Assembly (NCBI RefSeq): GCF_011040495.1
Contig: NZ_CP049038.1
Coordinates: forward strand, 1 to 64,000
Reading direction: 5' to 3'
DNA length: 64,000 nucleotides
Source of the DNA: Pseudohalocynthiibacter aestuariivivens
Lineage (GTDB): Bacteria; Pseudomonadota; Alphaproteobacteria; Rhodobacterales; Rhodobacteraceae
The translations under genes and the position numbers were made by a program. Every line of letters starts with the position of its first letter. Position 1 is the first letter of the stretch. Of the stretch, positions 36,935 through 45,735 are shown piece by piece. Below the pieces are notes generated by a model that made no database searches, was not told the origin of the DNA, and worked only from the letters and a program-made list of their open reading frames with translations.

Positions 36935-36960
36935 CGTTACTAAACGACCGTTTGTAAACA
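36935..36960. promoter_or_regulatory. Possible recombination or operator site upstream of the resolvase
   Basis: AAACG-AC-CGTTT (36942-36953) is a 12-bp dyad flanked by GTTACT and GTAAAC. Resolvases usually act at a site beside their own gene. Confidence 0.4.
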
Positions 36961-37106
36961 GATGCAAGGGCGTGCTCTGTGGCGCTGTTCATCATAAAGC
37001 CGTTGGTTTCCATACGCTGAGCGCGATCAGAGAAATCTCGCAGACCACCGAGCGCGCGTGCTATATAAGGTATGCAGGCGCACTCTGACAAAACACTTGG
37101 GTAAAA

Positions 37107-37128
37107 TGCAAAAGTGCCGTATTTTGCA
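37107..37128. promoter_or_regulatory. Palindromic operator candidate at the RHE_PE00001 gene start
   Basis: TGCAAAA, 8 bp, TTTTGCA ends three bases before the ATG at 37132. A good place for autorepression by the HTH protein it precedes. Confidence 0.5.
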
Positions 37129-37131
37129 CAT

Positions 37132-38211
37132 ATGAAGCCTCAAGTATCCACGCAGTATGATATTTTTGACGACCCTCTAGTGGATGCGGAGGGGCTCGAA
37201 GAGGCGTCTGAGGACGACCTGTGGTTCCTGCCCGGTCCGATGGAAGTGGGGCCGGATTATCTGCCGCCCGGACCGAGGGCAGAGCTGCGTGAAACCGCAG
37301 TCCTCGACGATTGGCGGAAGGCAGAGGCAGGCAATGCCGCCCATCTCGCCCGTGTGGCTGGCCGGATTGGCGCACTGGATGACCGTCTGCACCGTGGTCC
37401 GGAGGGCTGGCGGCACAGGCTCGCGCTGATGGAGGCGGCAGACCTCAGCTGGTTTGCAGGCGACCGAATTGGCCCGGATCGGCTGGCGCTCTGGATATCC
37501 ATGCGCTTGTCCGGCGTGCAGGACGACACCGCAGCGCTCGCGCGTGTCGGATGGGCAGTGCGGCGTCTGACAGGCGGTCCCGGCCCAGGGGTGGACCTGT
37601 CCGCTTTCCTCGATCGCCGTGACCCCGAAAACATGGCGGATGAAGCCGAGCCCTTTGCGGATCGCGCGGGCGGTTGGCTTGACCTGATGGCGCAAGCCGC
37701 CGACCTGCACCCGATCACACGCGCCTGCATGGGGTTTCACCTCTGGAGCCTTGCGGGCCTCGGGCAACAGGGCGACCGGATGGAAGCGGCGGTTACCGCC
37801 GCACGCATTGCCGCCAGCGAAGGCCCGAGTTCGAATGGGGGGGCCATCTTTGCGCCTCTGGCTACACGCGGGGCAGGGGGGCTGCGCGCCAGTGGCCCAT
37901 CGGCTGAGCGCTTAGAGCGTTGGCTCGAGGGAATGGAAACAGCATGCCTGACAGCAATGCGACACCTCGACGATATCCAGGCATGGTCAGCTCGGGCGGA
38001 AACCATGATGGCCCCGCTCTCTGGGAAGACACCACCAGCATTGCGCGCCGTGCTGACCGAATGGCCCGTCGCCTCCGCCCCAATGGCCGAGACCCTGACC
38101 GGTGCCAGCCGCGCCGCCGTCCAGCGAAACCTCGCCTGGATGGAAACGCGAGGCCTGATCCGCGAGGTGACTGGGCAGGGACGATATCGGATGTGGCGCA
38201 CCACGACCTAA
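37132..38211 (+). CDS. RHE_PE00001-like protein (DUF1612 plus HTH)
   Basis: The 359-aa product starts MKPQVSTQYDIFDDPLVDAEGL. The N-terminal DUF1612-like domain has DLWFLPGP and LDDWRKAEAGNAAHLARVAGRIGALDDRLH. The C-terminal HTH (ALRAVLTEWPVASAPMAETLTGASRAAVQRNLAWMETRGLIREVTGQGRYRMWR) is the family's hallmark. Usually found near plasmid replication or partition genes in rhizobia and roseobacters; presumably a transcription regulator. A truncated second copy of the HTH lies at 55838-56032. Confidence 0.85.
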   Translation: MKPQVSTQYDIFDDPLVDAEGLEEASEDDLWFLPGPMEVGPDYLPPGPRAELRETAVLDDWRKAEAGNAAHLARVAGRIGALDDRLHRGPEGWRHRLALMEAADLSWFAGDRIGPDRLALWISMRLSGVQDDTAALARVGWAVRRLTGGPGPGVDLSAFLDRRDPENMADEAEPFADRAGGWLDLMAQAADLHPITRACMGFHLWSLAGLGQQGDRMEAAVTAARIAASEGPSSNGGAIFAPLATRGAGGLRASGPSAERLERWLEGMETACLTAMRHLDDIQAWSARAETMMAPLSGKTPPALRAVLTEWPVASAPMAETLTGASRAAVQRNLAWMETRGLIREVTGQGRYRMWRTTT

Positions 38212-38379
38212 GAGATGAGCGTCATCGCTCGGTATCCTGACGGGTGCGTGCCAGTCGGCCAAAGTTCCGGTAGGAGGAGGCAAAGCCCGCCGGAACCTTG
38301 GTAATCAAGGTGCTCGAAGTTGGAGATACTCCTCGCCAGTGCGCAAGGTCGCTGTGGCCGGCGCTACCGTGCGGTTGTG

Positions 38380-38686
38380 CCTTCACCATCTATGATTACT
38401 GGTGAAGGCGGCGAGCAAGACGCCCGGTATTTTGGACACCGCGCGGCCCTGTTTGTCGTTGCTGCTTTGCTTGCCCCCGTCACCGTGCAAGTCAAAGTTC
38501 ACCATACTGCCGTTCGCGGCTCAGGCGAAGCGGGCGATATGGCCCTCCTCCATCGCCAGCTTCGACAGGATCTGACTCTGCAGCAACCGTGGACTCGGGA
38601 ACAGGCCGGGTCAGGCTGGGCGGCGCGCGGATCTTTTCGTAGTAGCGGATGGTAAACTGCGGATCACAAGGATCGTGTGTGTTCAC
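38380..38686 (-). pseudogene. Probable remnant of a MerR-family regulator and following sequence
   Basis: A short minus-strand frame begins GTG at 38686 and contains FTIRYYEKI, the recognition-helix signature of MerR regulators, then loses similarity. No other MerR feature follows in any frame. It is divergent from and 14 bp from the MerR-type promoter at 38700, the normal position for a merR gene. Read as the decayed regulator of the neighbouring operon. Confidence 0.4.
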
Positions 38687-38699
38687 GAAAATATGTCCT

Positions 38700-38730
38700 T
38701 GAACCTCTAGCCACTAGAAGTCTTATCTAA
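38700..38730 (+). promoter_or_regulatory. MerR-type promoter 1 (L,D-transpeptidase)
   Basis: TTGAAC, 19 bp (CTCTAGCCACTAGAAGTCT), TATCTA. The over-long spacer with an internal dyad is the mark of promoters twisted open by MerR regulators. Confidence 0.8.
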
Positions 38731-38790
38731 TCAAAGTGAACAGATACCGTTCTTGCCATAGATTGCTGGTGGGAACCGAAAGGGTAAGAC

Positions 38791-39453
38791 ATGCTGACAA
38801 GACGACACTTCATTCAAACAACAACCGCGCTATTCTCCGCGTCTGTTTCCAGCCCCCTGTTGGCCGATACCTGGCCCGCCGAGGCACAGAAAGCTGAATG
38901 GGACGCGCAAGTCACGCCGCCCGGATTCGATCCGGCCACGTCAAACCCTTGGGGCCTACACCCGCGCTTTTTGCCCCAGCGCGTGGTCGCGAAACCCGGA
39001 CTCGTGCCAGGAGACATCCATGTCGATGCGGTCGCGCGGTATCTCTATCATATCGAGGAGAGCGGGACCGCAATGCGCTACGGTGTGGCCATTGCCCGGG
39101 GCAACCTATATGAGCCTGGGGTCTACACGATCAAACGCAAGGTGAGGTGGCCGCATTGGACGCCGACCCAGAACATGATCGAGCGGGATCCGGAAAACGC
39201 ACGATGGGCCGACGGGATGGAACCCGGCCCCGAAAACGCTTTGGGATCACGAGCCATCTATCTGTACGTCGGAGACCGCGACACTTATCTTCGAATACAC
39301 GGCACGCCCTATCCGCGAAGTATCGGCGGTCGAGCCAGTTCGGGTTGCGTGCGGATGGTCATGGCTCACATTAACGAACTTTATCCCAACGTTGAGATCG
39401 AATCGACGGCACATTTGTACTCAGCGGAGGACAGTGTCACCGCGCGAAGTTGA
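38791..39453 (+). CDS. Exported L,D-transpeptidase (YkuD domain)
   Basis: The 220-aa product has a Tat-like N-terminus (TRRHFIQTTTALFSASVSS). The YkuD catalytic segment has YLRIHGTPYP with His-170 and GGRASSGCVRM with the nucleophile Cys-186. It forms 3-3 cross-links in peptidoglycan or attaches lipoprotein to it in the periplasm. It is the only gene behind MerR-type promoter 1, so expression is probably metal-induced. Confidence 0.9.
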   Translation: MLTRRHFIQTTTALFSASVSSPLLADTWPAEAQKAEWDAQVTPPGFDPATSNPWGLHPRFLPQRVVAKPGLVPGDIHVDAVARYLYHIEESGTAMRYGVAIARGNLYEPGVYTIKRKVRWPHWTPTQNMIERDPENARWADGMEPGPENALGSRAIYLYVGDRDTYLRIHGTPYPRSIGGRASSGCVRMVMAHINELYPNVEIESTAHLYSAEDSVTARS

Positions 39454-39501
39454 GTGTGGTGCGTAGGTCTGAGGCGCGTTGATGCAACGTGTGGCGCGTC
39501 C

Positions 39502-39786
39502 TCAAGCTTCGCGTGCCACGCAGATCGGATTACCGTTCGCCGTGCGCAACGGCAGCAGCGTCGTTTCGACCGGCCCGCTGTGTTCGTACCAATAGCAGCC
39601 GTCTTCCGGCATGAGGCGCGCCGTTGCAACATCCTGATCCGGAGCAGCCATCGCAACCACGGCTTCGGGAACGTTGCCCGTCTGGTCTGCCGTGTCGTTC
39701 GGCCCTGTTGGCTGGATGGCGCATCCTGTCGTGAGCAAAAGCGCCACCGCAACCATCATTTTTTGCTTCAGCATCAAAACCTGCAT
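39502..39786 (-). CDS. Small lipoprotein of unknown function
   Basis: The 94-aa product starts MQVLMLKQKMMVAVALLLTTGC behind AAAGGAA. The lipobox LTTGC predicts lipid attachment at that Cys. The mature part carries GCYWYEHSGPVETTLLPLRTANGNPICVAREA. It is convergent with the L,D-transpeptidase gene and divergent from the P-type ATPase gene, so its promoter may share the MerR-controlled region at 39906. Confidence 0.75.
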   Translation of the reverse strand: MQVLMLKQKMMVAVALLLTTGCAIQPTGPNDTADQTGNVPEAVVAMAAPDQDVATARLMPEDGCYWYEHSGPVETTLLPLRTANGNPICVAREA

Positions 39787-39905
39787 CGAGTTTCCTTTCT
39801 TTTCTGTTTTTCTTCGTATCGGCTTTCTATGCCTAACGCCGTGATTGAGGCTGTCGTCGGACCGTCTAGCAAGAAAACAAACGGAAATACCACCGAACTT
39901 TTCTC

Positions 39906-39936
39906 TTGAAGCTCTAGCTACTGTAGGGGCTATGTC
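39906..39936 (+). promoter_or_regulatory. MerR-type promoter 2 (P-type ATPase)
   Basis: TTGAAG, 19 bp (CTCTAGCTACTGTAGGGGC), TATGTC, ending 32 bp upstream of the ATPase start. Confidence 0.85.
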
Positions 39937-39968
39937 ATGACAAAGCACCCGAATCCAGAGGTCCGTTC

Positions 39969-42323
39969 ATGCCGTCCGACACCCACCGCCACGATCACGA
40001 TCACGCCGAAGACGCCCAGGCAAGCGGCGGCAGTTGCTGTGGTAGCGCCGGAACGTGCGGCGACATCGCACCGACGACGCCCGCCCCAACCGGCGGGCGC
40101 AGTTTTCAGGTGTCCGGCCTCGATTGCGCCGAGGAGGTCGCGATCTTGAATAAGGTAATCGGCCCGCAGATCGGCGGGGCCGAGCATCTCGCGTTCGATG
40201 TGATCAACGGGAGGATGACCATTCTCGACAGCGCAAAGAGTGTATCGGACGACGAAGTTGCGGAACTTGTCGCGAGCACCGGCATGACCGCGAAGCCGTG
40301 GAATGCCGAGAACGCGTCGGTCGACCAAGCGGCCCATCTTGCACAACAGCGGCTGTTTACGGCTCTCAGCGGCGGCTTCTGGGCGGCAGGTTTTCTCTGG
40401 CACATCGTCGAGACCGGTATGGGCGGGGCGCTCGGCCTCTTCGCGGGGCACGGCGAAGCGCCGATGCCGCTGGCCGAGGCCGGGCTTTTTGCAGTTGCTA
40501 TCCTATTCGGCGTTTGGCTTGTGGCACCGAAGGCATGGTCGTCCGCACGTCGGCTGTCGCCCGACATGAACCTGCTGATGGTTGTCGCAGTCGCCGGAGC
40601 CATCGGGCTCGGTGAATTCTTCGAGGCAGCGACAGTGGCTTTTTTCTTTTCGCTGTCCCTCTTTCTCGAAAGCTGGAGCGTTGGGCGCGCGCGGAACGCG
40701 GTGTCAGCGCTCCTGGATCTTGCGCCACCCACGGCGCGCGTGATCCGCGATGACGGAAGCGAGACCGACATGCCCGCGGCGCAAGTCGCCGTAGGCTCAA
40801 GCTTTATTGTACGCGGTGGCGACCGTATCCCGCTCGACGGCGAGGTGACGGGTGGCGCGGGCGCGGTCGACCAGGCGCCGATCACCGGCGAAAGTGCTTT
40901 GATACCCAAAGAGGCCGGAGACGAGGTCTATGCGGGCACGATCAACGGCGAAGGTACACTAACGGTGCGCGCCACGAAGGTCGCCTCGGATACCGTCTTG
41001 GCCAAGATCATCCGCATGGTCGGCGACGCCCATGCCCGCCGCGCGCCGGTGGAACAGTGGGTGGCAAAGTTCGCCCGCATCTACACGCCTATCGTCATGG
41101 CTCTCGCCGTCGCAATTGCGCTACTGCCGCCGCTTATCTTCGGCGGAGCCTGGGATTACTGGTTCTACAATGCCCTCGTGCTGCTGGTGATCGCTTGCCC
41201 ATGCGCTCTGGTCATCTCGACCCCTGTCTCCATCGTCGCAGCGCTCACCGCTTCGGCGCGGGCGGGCGTCCTCATCAAGGGCGGTGCCTATGTAGAGGCG
41301 CCGGGCAGGACCACGGCGCTGGCCATGGACAAGACCGGCACAATCACCATGGGTCAGCCGGAAGTGGCGGCGGTGCACCCGCTGGGCGGGGCTTCAGCAC
41401 AAGATCTGATGACCCTCGCCGCAGGGCTGGAGGCACGTTCGTCGCACCCTTTGGCGCGTGCCATTCTCGCGCGGGCGGAGGCCGACGGCGTCAAGGTGTC
41501 CGCCGCAGAGGATACCCGCACCATTCCCGGCAGGGGACTTGAAGGACGCACCGACGGACGGTCCATCTGGCTGGGGTCGGACCGGTTTGCCGAGGAGAAG
41601 GGTTTCGGCGACGCCATTCCGAAGGATCTGCGGGAGCGGATCGAAGGCGCCGGCAGCACCCTTGTCGCTGTCGGCGATGAATCCGGTGTGACGGGCATTC
41701 TTGAACTGCGCGATCGCATCCGCCCTGATGCCAAGGGCATCGTGGCGCAACTTCACGCGCAAGGCGTGAAGACCATCGTTATGCTGACCGGTGACAACGA
41801 GCGAACAGCGCGCGCCGTTGCCGCCGAGGTCGGTATCGACGAGGTGCGCGCTGAGCTTCTGCCCGAAGACAAGGTGACAGCCATCGAAGAACTGGTCAAA
41901 ACTCATGACATGGTTGCCATGATCGGCGACGGGGTGAACGATGCACCCGCAATGGCGCGCGCGCATTATGCCATCGCGATGGGTGCGGTTGGTTCTGACG
42001 CGGCAATCGAGACGGCGGACATTGCCCTTATGACCGACGACCTCGGCAAGGTGCCTTGGCTGATCGGTCATTCGCGCCGGACAATGTCGATTATCCATCA
42101 GAACATCGGCATTTCCTTGGCGACCAAGGGAGTTTTCGTTGTCGCTACCGCGTTCGGAATGGCATCGATGTGGGGCGCTATTGCAGCCGACGTGGGTGTG
42201 TCATTGCTGGTGGTGGCGAACGCCCTGCGCCTGCTCAACAGCCAAGAGGCCAAGGCACCGCCGTCCGGTGGCGAGCAGGTTGGGCCACAGATCGCAAAGG
42301 CCGCGCTTGCCCACGGACATTGA
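39969..42323 (+). CDS. cadA: Zn/Cd/Pb-exporting P1B-type ATPase
   Basis: The 784-aa product has a His-rich N-terminus (HRHDHDH) with Cys pairs SCCGSAGTCG, then one heavy-metal-associated domain with a reduced site (GLDCAEEV). Eight membrane helices are expected. The metal-binding CPC motif is at residues 410-412, the phosphorylated DKTGT at 454, the SSHPLARAI motif in the N domain and GDGVNDAPA at 653. CPC with this N-terminus fits the ZntA/CadA (Zn, Cd, Pb) branch rather than copper exporters. It has its own MerR-type promoter, matching regulation by the ZntR-like protein at 50540. The symbol follows the family; zntA or pbrA would be equally defensible. Confidence 0.92.
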   Translation: MPSDTHRHDHDHAEDAQASGGSCCGSAGTCGDIAPTTPAPTGGRSFQVSGLDCAEEVAILNKVIGPQIGGAEHLAFDVINGRMTILDSAKSVSDDEVAELVASTGMTAKPWNAENASVDQAAHLAQQRLFTALSGGFWAAGFLWHIVETGMGGALGLFAGHGEAPMPLAEAGLFAVAILFGVWLVAPKAWSSARRLSPDMNLLMVVAVAGAIGLGEFFEAATVAFFFSLSLFLESWSVGRARNAVSALLDLAPPTARVIRDDGSETDMPAAQVAVGSSFIVRGGDRIPLDGEVTGGAGAVDQAPITGESALIPKEAGDEVYAGTINGEGTLTVRATKVASDTVLAKIIRMVGDAHARRAPVEQWVAKFARIYTPIVMALAVAIALLPPLIFGGAWDYWFYNALVLLVIACPCALVISTPVSIVAALTASARAGVLIKGGAYVEAPGRTTALAMDKTGTITMGQPEVAAVHPLGGASAQDLMTLAAGLEARSSHPLARAILARAEADGVKVSAAEDTRTIPGRGLEGRTDGRSIWLGSDRFAEEKGFGDAIPKDLRERIEGAGSTLVAVGDESGVTGILELRDRIRPDAKGIVAQLHAQGVKTIVMLTGDNERTARAVAAEVGIDEVRAELLPEDKVTAIEELVKTHDMVAMIGDGVNDAPAMARAHYAIAMGAVGSDAAIETADIALMTDDLGKVPWLIGHSRRTMSIIHQNIGISLATKGVFVVATAFGMASMWGAIAADVGVSLLVVANALRLLNSQEAKAPPSGGEQVGPQIAKAALAHGH

Positions 42324-42386
42324 TCACGCGGCATTTGCAAGGTAACATTATTTCCATATCAGACCTCACGAAAGAGGCATCGAGCA

Positions 42387-42899
42387 GTGAAAACCATCCG
42401 ATTTCCCCGCCGCGCCGTCCTGTTGGGTGGCTTAGCGGCCTTTTTGTCGGGCTGTGCCGGCAAGTTCCGCAGCTATGACGGACCCGAAGTGACGCGACTT
42501 CGGCTCTACAAGGGACAGCGTTTGCTTGTTCTCGACGGATCCGATCGCGTGCTGCAAACCTATCCGATCGGGCTGGGCTTCGCTCCTCAGGGTCACAAGC
42601 AATTCGAGGGAGACGGTCGGACCCCGGAGGGCACCTACATAGTCGATAAGCGCAACCCTGAAAGTACGTATCATCTTTCAGTTGGCATCTCTTATCCGAA
42701 TGAGGCCGACATCGCCTTTGCCGCAGCGCAGGGCCTTTCCCCCGGCGGCGACATCTTCATCCATGGTGGTCCACGCCCCGGCATCGACCCGACGGACATC
42801 CGCGACTGGACAGCTGGCTGCATCGCAGTCACAGATCTGCAGATCGAGGACATCTATGCAATGGTGAAGGACGGAACGCCTATCCACATCTTTGCATGA
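42387..42899 (+). CDS. L,D-transpeptidase lipoprotein (YkuD domain)
   Basis: The 170-aa product starts MKTIRFPRRAVLLGGLAAFLSGC, with a lipobox ending at Cys-23. The catalytic parts are FIHGGP (His-126) and DWTAGCIAV (Cys-145). It is 63 bp downstream of the P-type ATPase and probably in its operon. It overlaps the end of lnt on the other strand by 20 bp. This is the second L,D-transpeptidase in the island; unlike the first it is predicted to be lipid-anchored. Confidence 0.9.
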   Translation: MKTIRFPRRAVLLGGLAAFLSGCAGKFRSYDGPEVTRLRLYKGQRLLVLDGSDRVLQTYPIGLGFAPQGHKQFEGDGRTPEGTYIVDKRNPESTYHLSVGISYPNEADIAFAAAQGLSPGGDIFIHGGPRPGIDPTDIRDWTAGCIAVTDLQIEDIYAMVKDGTPIHIFA

Positions 42900-44457
42900 C
42901 GGTCTTTCTCATGCGGCGGTAGTTAGCCGTCGCATTGGCCGCCAGAGCCCAGCTCCACGAAGCCAAGATGAGCGCCAGCAACATCCAGTCCCCAAAAAGC
43001 GCATATGGCGTAGGCGGCTGCGCTGAGGGAAGATCAGCGTCGATGATGCCCCTTTCCCCGGTATCGAGCCGCGCAACGATCTCTCCGTTCGCGTCGATGA
43101 CCGCAGAGATGCCCGTATTGGCGGATCGGATGACAGGAAGGCCTTCCTCGACGGCGCGCATACGTGCGGATGCGAGATGCTGCTCGGGTCCGATACTTGT
43201 GCCGAACCAGGCATCGTTCGTCGCGTTGAATATCCAGTCAGGCCGGAACAGGTCGTCGACCACATGGCCTGGGAAGATGATCTCATAGCAGATCGCCACG
43301 GCGACCAGCGGCATACCCGGAAGCGCAAGCGTTCGCAGGCCCGGTCCGGGCGTAAAATCGCCCAGCCCCGCCGTCAGCCGCTCGATCGGCAACCAGCCGC
43401 GGAATGGCACGTATTCGCCAAAGGGCACGAGATGGTGTTTCGCGTATCCGGTCAGGATCTCACTGTTATCGTCAAAAGCCTGGACGGTGTTGAAATATCG
43501 GGTGCCATCCTCACTCGGTACACGGTCCGGCACTCCGGTGAGCAGCACGCTGCCGTCCGGAAGCGCAGCCGCGATACGGGATCGCGCCTGGGCATCCTCA
43601 TCGAGGAAACCGGGAAAGGCGGTTTCCGGCCAGAGAAGAACGTCGAAATCGCCGGGCTGGGTTGAAAGCTCGATATAGCGCGCGAAGGTCGCCGCGCGGT
43701 TCTCGGGCGCCCATTTCTCCTCTTGGGGTACGTTGCCCTGAACGATGCGCAGGTCGACATCCGGTGGCTGTGGTGCATCCGACTGGAGGCGAAGCGTGCC
43801 GATGGCCCACATCGTCACGATGCCGGCCAGCGGCATGAGCGAGATGATCAATCGTTGTCGCCCGACCGCCATGAGAGCCGCGCCGGGGAGTGCCGCTACG
43901 AACACGGTGAGAAAGCTTAGCCCATAACTTCCCACCCAGGCGGCGTGCTGGCGAAGGGCGGCGTAATCAACAAGAGCGTAGCCGGCGAGGTTCCACGGAA
44001 AACCTGTCAGAACGTGACCGCGCAACCACTCGGCCGCGGTCCAGGAGGTCGCGAACAGGAGGCAGGCCAGGAGACTGCCCATGGCTCTGCGCCGCGCGAT
44101 TTCGACGAAGAGCACGGCGGCAATGGCCGGGAAAATCGCAAGACCTGCGGACAATCCCGCGACGGCCGGGATCGCCAGCGCCCCGAAACGCTCGGCCTCG
44201 ACGTAGAAACTTTGCGCGATCCACGAAATCCCGAAACCGAACTGGCCGAGACCAAACGCCCAGCCGACGAGAAAGGCACGCCCGAAGGAGAGGTCGCGAA
44301 GACCGACAAACAACGCAGAATAGGCACCGGGAGCAAGCAGGAGAATCGAGAAAGGCGGGAAGGTTAGGACGGTCAGCGCCCCGGCGGCGAAACCAAGCGT
44401 CATCCGCGAGAGCAGAGGTTTGCGCAGAGCGAAGCAGTTCAGAATTACCGGCTTCAC
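42880..44457 (-). CDS. lnt: Apolipoprotein N-acyltransferase
   Basis: The 525-aa product transfers an acyl chain to the N-terminus of lipoproteins in the inner membrane. The N-terminal half is membrane-spanning. The C-terminal nitrilase-like domain has VLLWPETAFPGFL (catalytic Glu), YAKHHLVPFGEYVPFR (Lys) and VAICYEIIFPG (Cys). The GTG start at 44457 overlaps the lspA stop (GTGA). Most bacteria carry lnt on the chromosome, so this plasmid copy tied to lspA is probably an extra, metal-linked one. Confidence 0.93.
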   Translation of the reverse strand: MKPVILNCFALRKPLLSRMTLGFAAGALTVLTFPPFSILLLAPGAYSALFVGLRDLSFGRAFLVGWAFGLGQFGFGISWIAQSFYVEAERFGALAIPAVAGLSAGLAIFPAIAAVLFVEIARRRAMGSLLACLLFATSWTAAEWLRGHVLTGFPWNLAGYALVDYAALRQHAAWVGSYGLSFLTVFVAALPGAALMAVGRQRLIISLMPLAGIVTMWAIGTLRLQSDAPQPPDVDLRIVQGNVPQEEKWAPENRAATFARYIELSTQPGDFDVLLWPETAFPGFLDEDAQARSRIAAALPDGSVLLTGVPDRVPSEDGTRYFNTVQAFDDNSEILTGYAKHHLVPFGEYVPFRGWLPIERLTAGLGDFTPGPGLRTLALPGMPLVAVAICYEIIFPGHVVDDLFRPDWIFNATNDAWFGTSIGPEQHLASARMRAVEEGLPVIRSANTGISAVIDANGEIVARLDTGERGIIDADLPSAQPPTPYALFGDWMLLALILASWSWALAANATANYRRMRKTVMQRCG

Positions 44458-44936
44458 GACTTGATCGGACGCCGCGCACTGATCCAGGGTGCGGCCAGCA
44501 AGAGCCCCACGCCACTGACGACAAATACATCGGCCATGTTGAAGGCAGGCCAATGCGTTGAGTTGATGTAGAAATCCAGGAAGTCCGTTACAGCCCGATA
44601 TCGCACACGGTCAATAACATTGCCCAAGGCTCCACCGATGATCGCTCCGAAAGCGAGCGTTTCAACCGCATTTTCGGCGCGAAACAGCATAACCCCCAGC
44701 CAGCCGCAGATGGCAAGAGCGAGAGCTATGAGGCTCCACCATGGTGCGCCGCCAAGTAGTCCGAAAGTGACGCCATCATTGCGATAAAAGACAAGGTTAA
44801 AACCTGGAAACACGGCGATTCCAGTGCTTAAGGAGGCCGCATTCGCCACAACAATGGCTTTTGTGATCTGATCGACTACGAAAGCGGTAAGCGCCGCAAA
44901 AATACCGATCACCGGAGATAGTTTATGCACTGGCAT
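44454..44936 (-). CDS. lspA: Lipoprotein signal peptidase (signal peptidase II)
   Basis: The product of about 160 aa has four hydrophobic segments. The catalytic aspartate motifs are IGGALGNVIDRVRYRAVTDFLDF and HWPAFNMADVFVV. The ATG at 44936 is preferred; an in-frame ATG at 44957 would overlap the ZIP gene. An lspA-like gene (pbrC) is known in lead-resistance operons, so linkage to a metal ATPase and a ZIP protein has precedent. Confidence 0.93.
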   Translation of the reverse strand: MPVHKLSPVIGIFAALTAFVVDQITKAIVVANAASLSTGIAVFPGFNLVFYRNDGVTFGLLGGAPWWSLIALALAICGWLGVMLFRAENAVETLAFGAIIGGALGNVIDRVRYRAVTDFLDFYINSTHWPAFNMADVFVVSGVGLLLAAPWISARRPIKS

Positions 44937-44940
44937 TGCG

Positions 44941-45723
44941 TCACCCCAACCAAACATCGAGAAAAAGCATCAAAACGAGCCCGACGGCCAAGCCGAGCGT
45001 TGCCTTGTTCTGATGGCCGCTGCGATGGGTTTCGGGGATGATTTCGTGGCTGATGACATAGAGCATGGCGCCTGCGGCAAAGGCCAAGCCCCATGGCAGC
45101 AGCGGTTCCGACAGTGTGATGATGCCCGCCCCGAGCAAACCGCCAATCGGCTCGACCATGCCCGTTAGCGCGGCGATGCCCCATGCGCGCAGCTTCGGAT
45201 ATCCTTCGCCCAACAGGGATACCGCGACGGCCAGCCCTTCAGGCGCATTCTGAAGCCCGATGCCGATAGCGAGTGGCAGACCGCCCTCCATACCTCCGGA
45301 ACCGAAGCCAACTCCGACCGCGAGGCCTTCGGGGAAGTTGTGGATCGTGATCGCGATGATGAACAGCCAGACCCGCCGTAAGGACGCCGCTTCGGGCCCT
45401 TCGCGTCCCGTTCTGAAATGCTCGTGCGGCAGCCTTTCATTCATCAATGCAACGGCCCCCATGCCCAAAAGGATGGAGACGCAAACGATGGCCGCAGGCA
45501 TCGCGCCGTTTTCGAACATCGGCTCCGCCGCATCCAATGCCGGGATGATCAGAGAAAAGAACGAGGCTGAGAGCATGACGCCGGCAGCGAAGCCGAGCGA
45601 CAGATCGCGCGTCGCCCGCGACGGGATGCGCCCGAACAGCACGGGAATTGCTCCGACTGCCGTGAGCGATCCGGCGGCAAGGCTTCCGAGAAAGCCGAGC
45701 ATTATCGGAGACAGGTTTTCCAT
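44941..45723 (-). CDS. ZIP-family divalent metal transporter
   Basis: The 260-aa product has about eight membrane helices. The ZIP metal sites are HNFPEGLAVGVGFG in helix 4 and LYVISHEIIPETH in helix 5, and a short variable loop (LPHEHF) is present. ZIP proteins usually bring Zn or similar metals into the cytoplasm. In a resistance operon it could supply metal to the exporter or regulator, or have another direction; the sequence does not decide. Confidence 0.92.
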   Translation of the reverse strand: MENLSPIMLGFLGSLAAGSLTAVGAIPVLFGRIPSRATRDLSLGFAAGVMLSASFFSLIIPALDAAEPMFENGAMPAAIVCVSILLGMGAVALMNERLPHEHFRTGREGPEAASLRRVWLFIIAITIHNFPEGLAVGVGFGSGGMEGGLPLAIGIGLQNAPEGLAVAVSLLGEGYPKLRAWGIAALTGMVEPIGGLLGAGIITLSEPLLPWGLAFAAGAMLYVISHEIIPETHRSGHQNKATLGLAVGLVLMLFLDVWLG

Positions 45724-45735
45724 AAGCGGGCCAGA

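Noticed and set aside
38320..38655. Plus-strand open frame of 111 codons with a hydrophobic stretch
   Set aside because: No ribosome site or recognisable domain, and it opposes the more convincing MerR remnant; not called.
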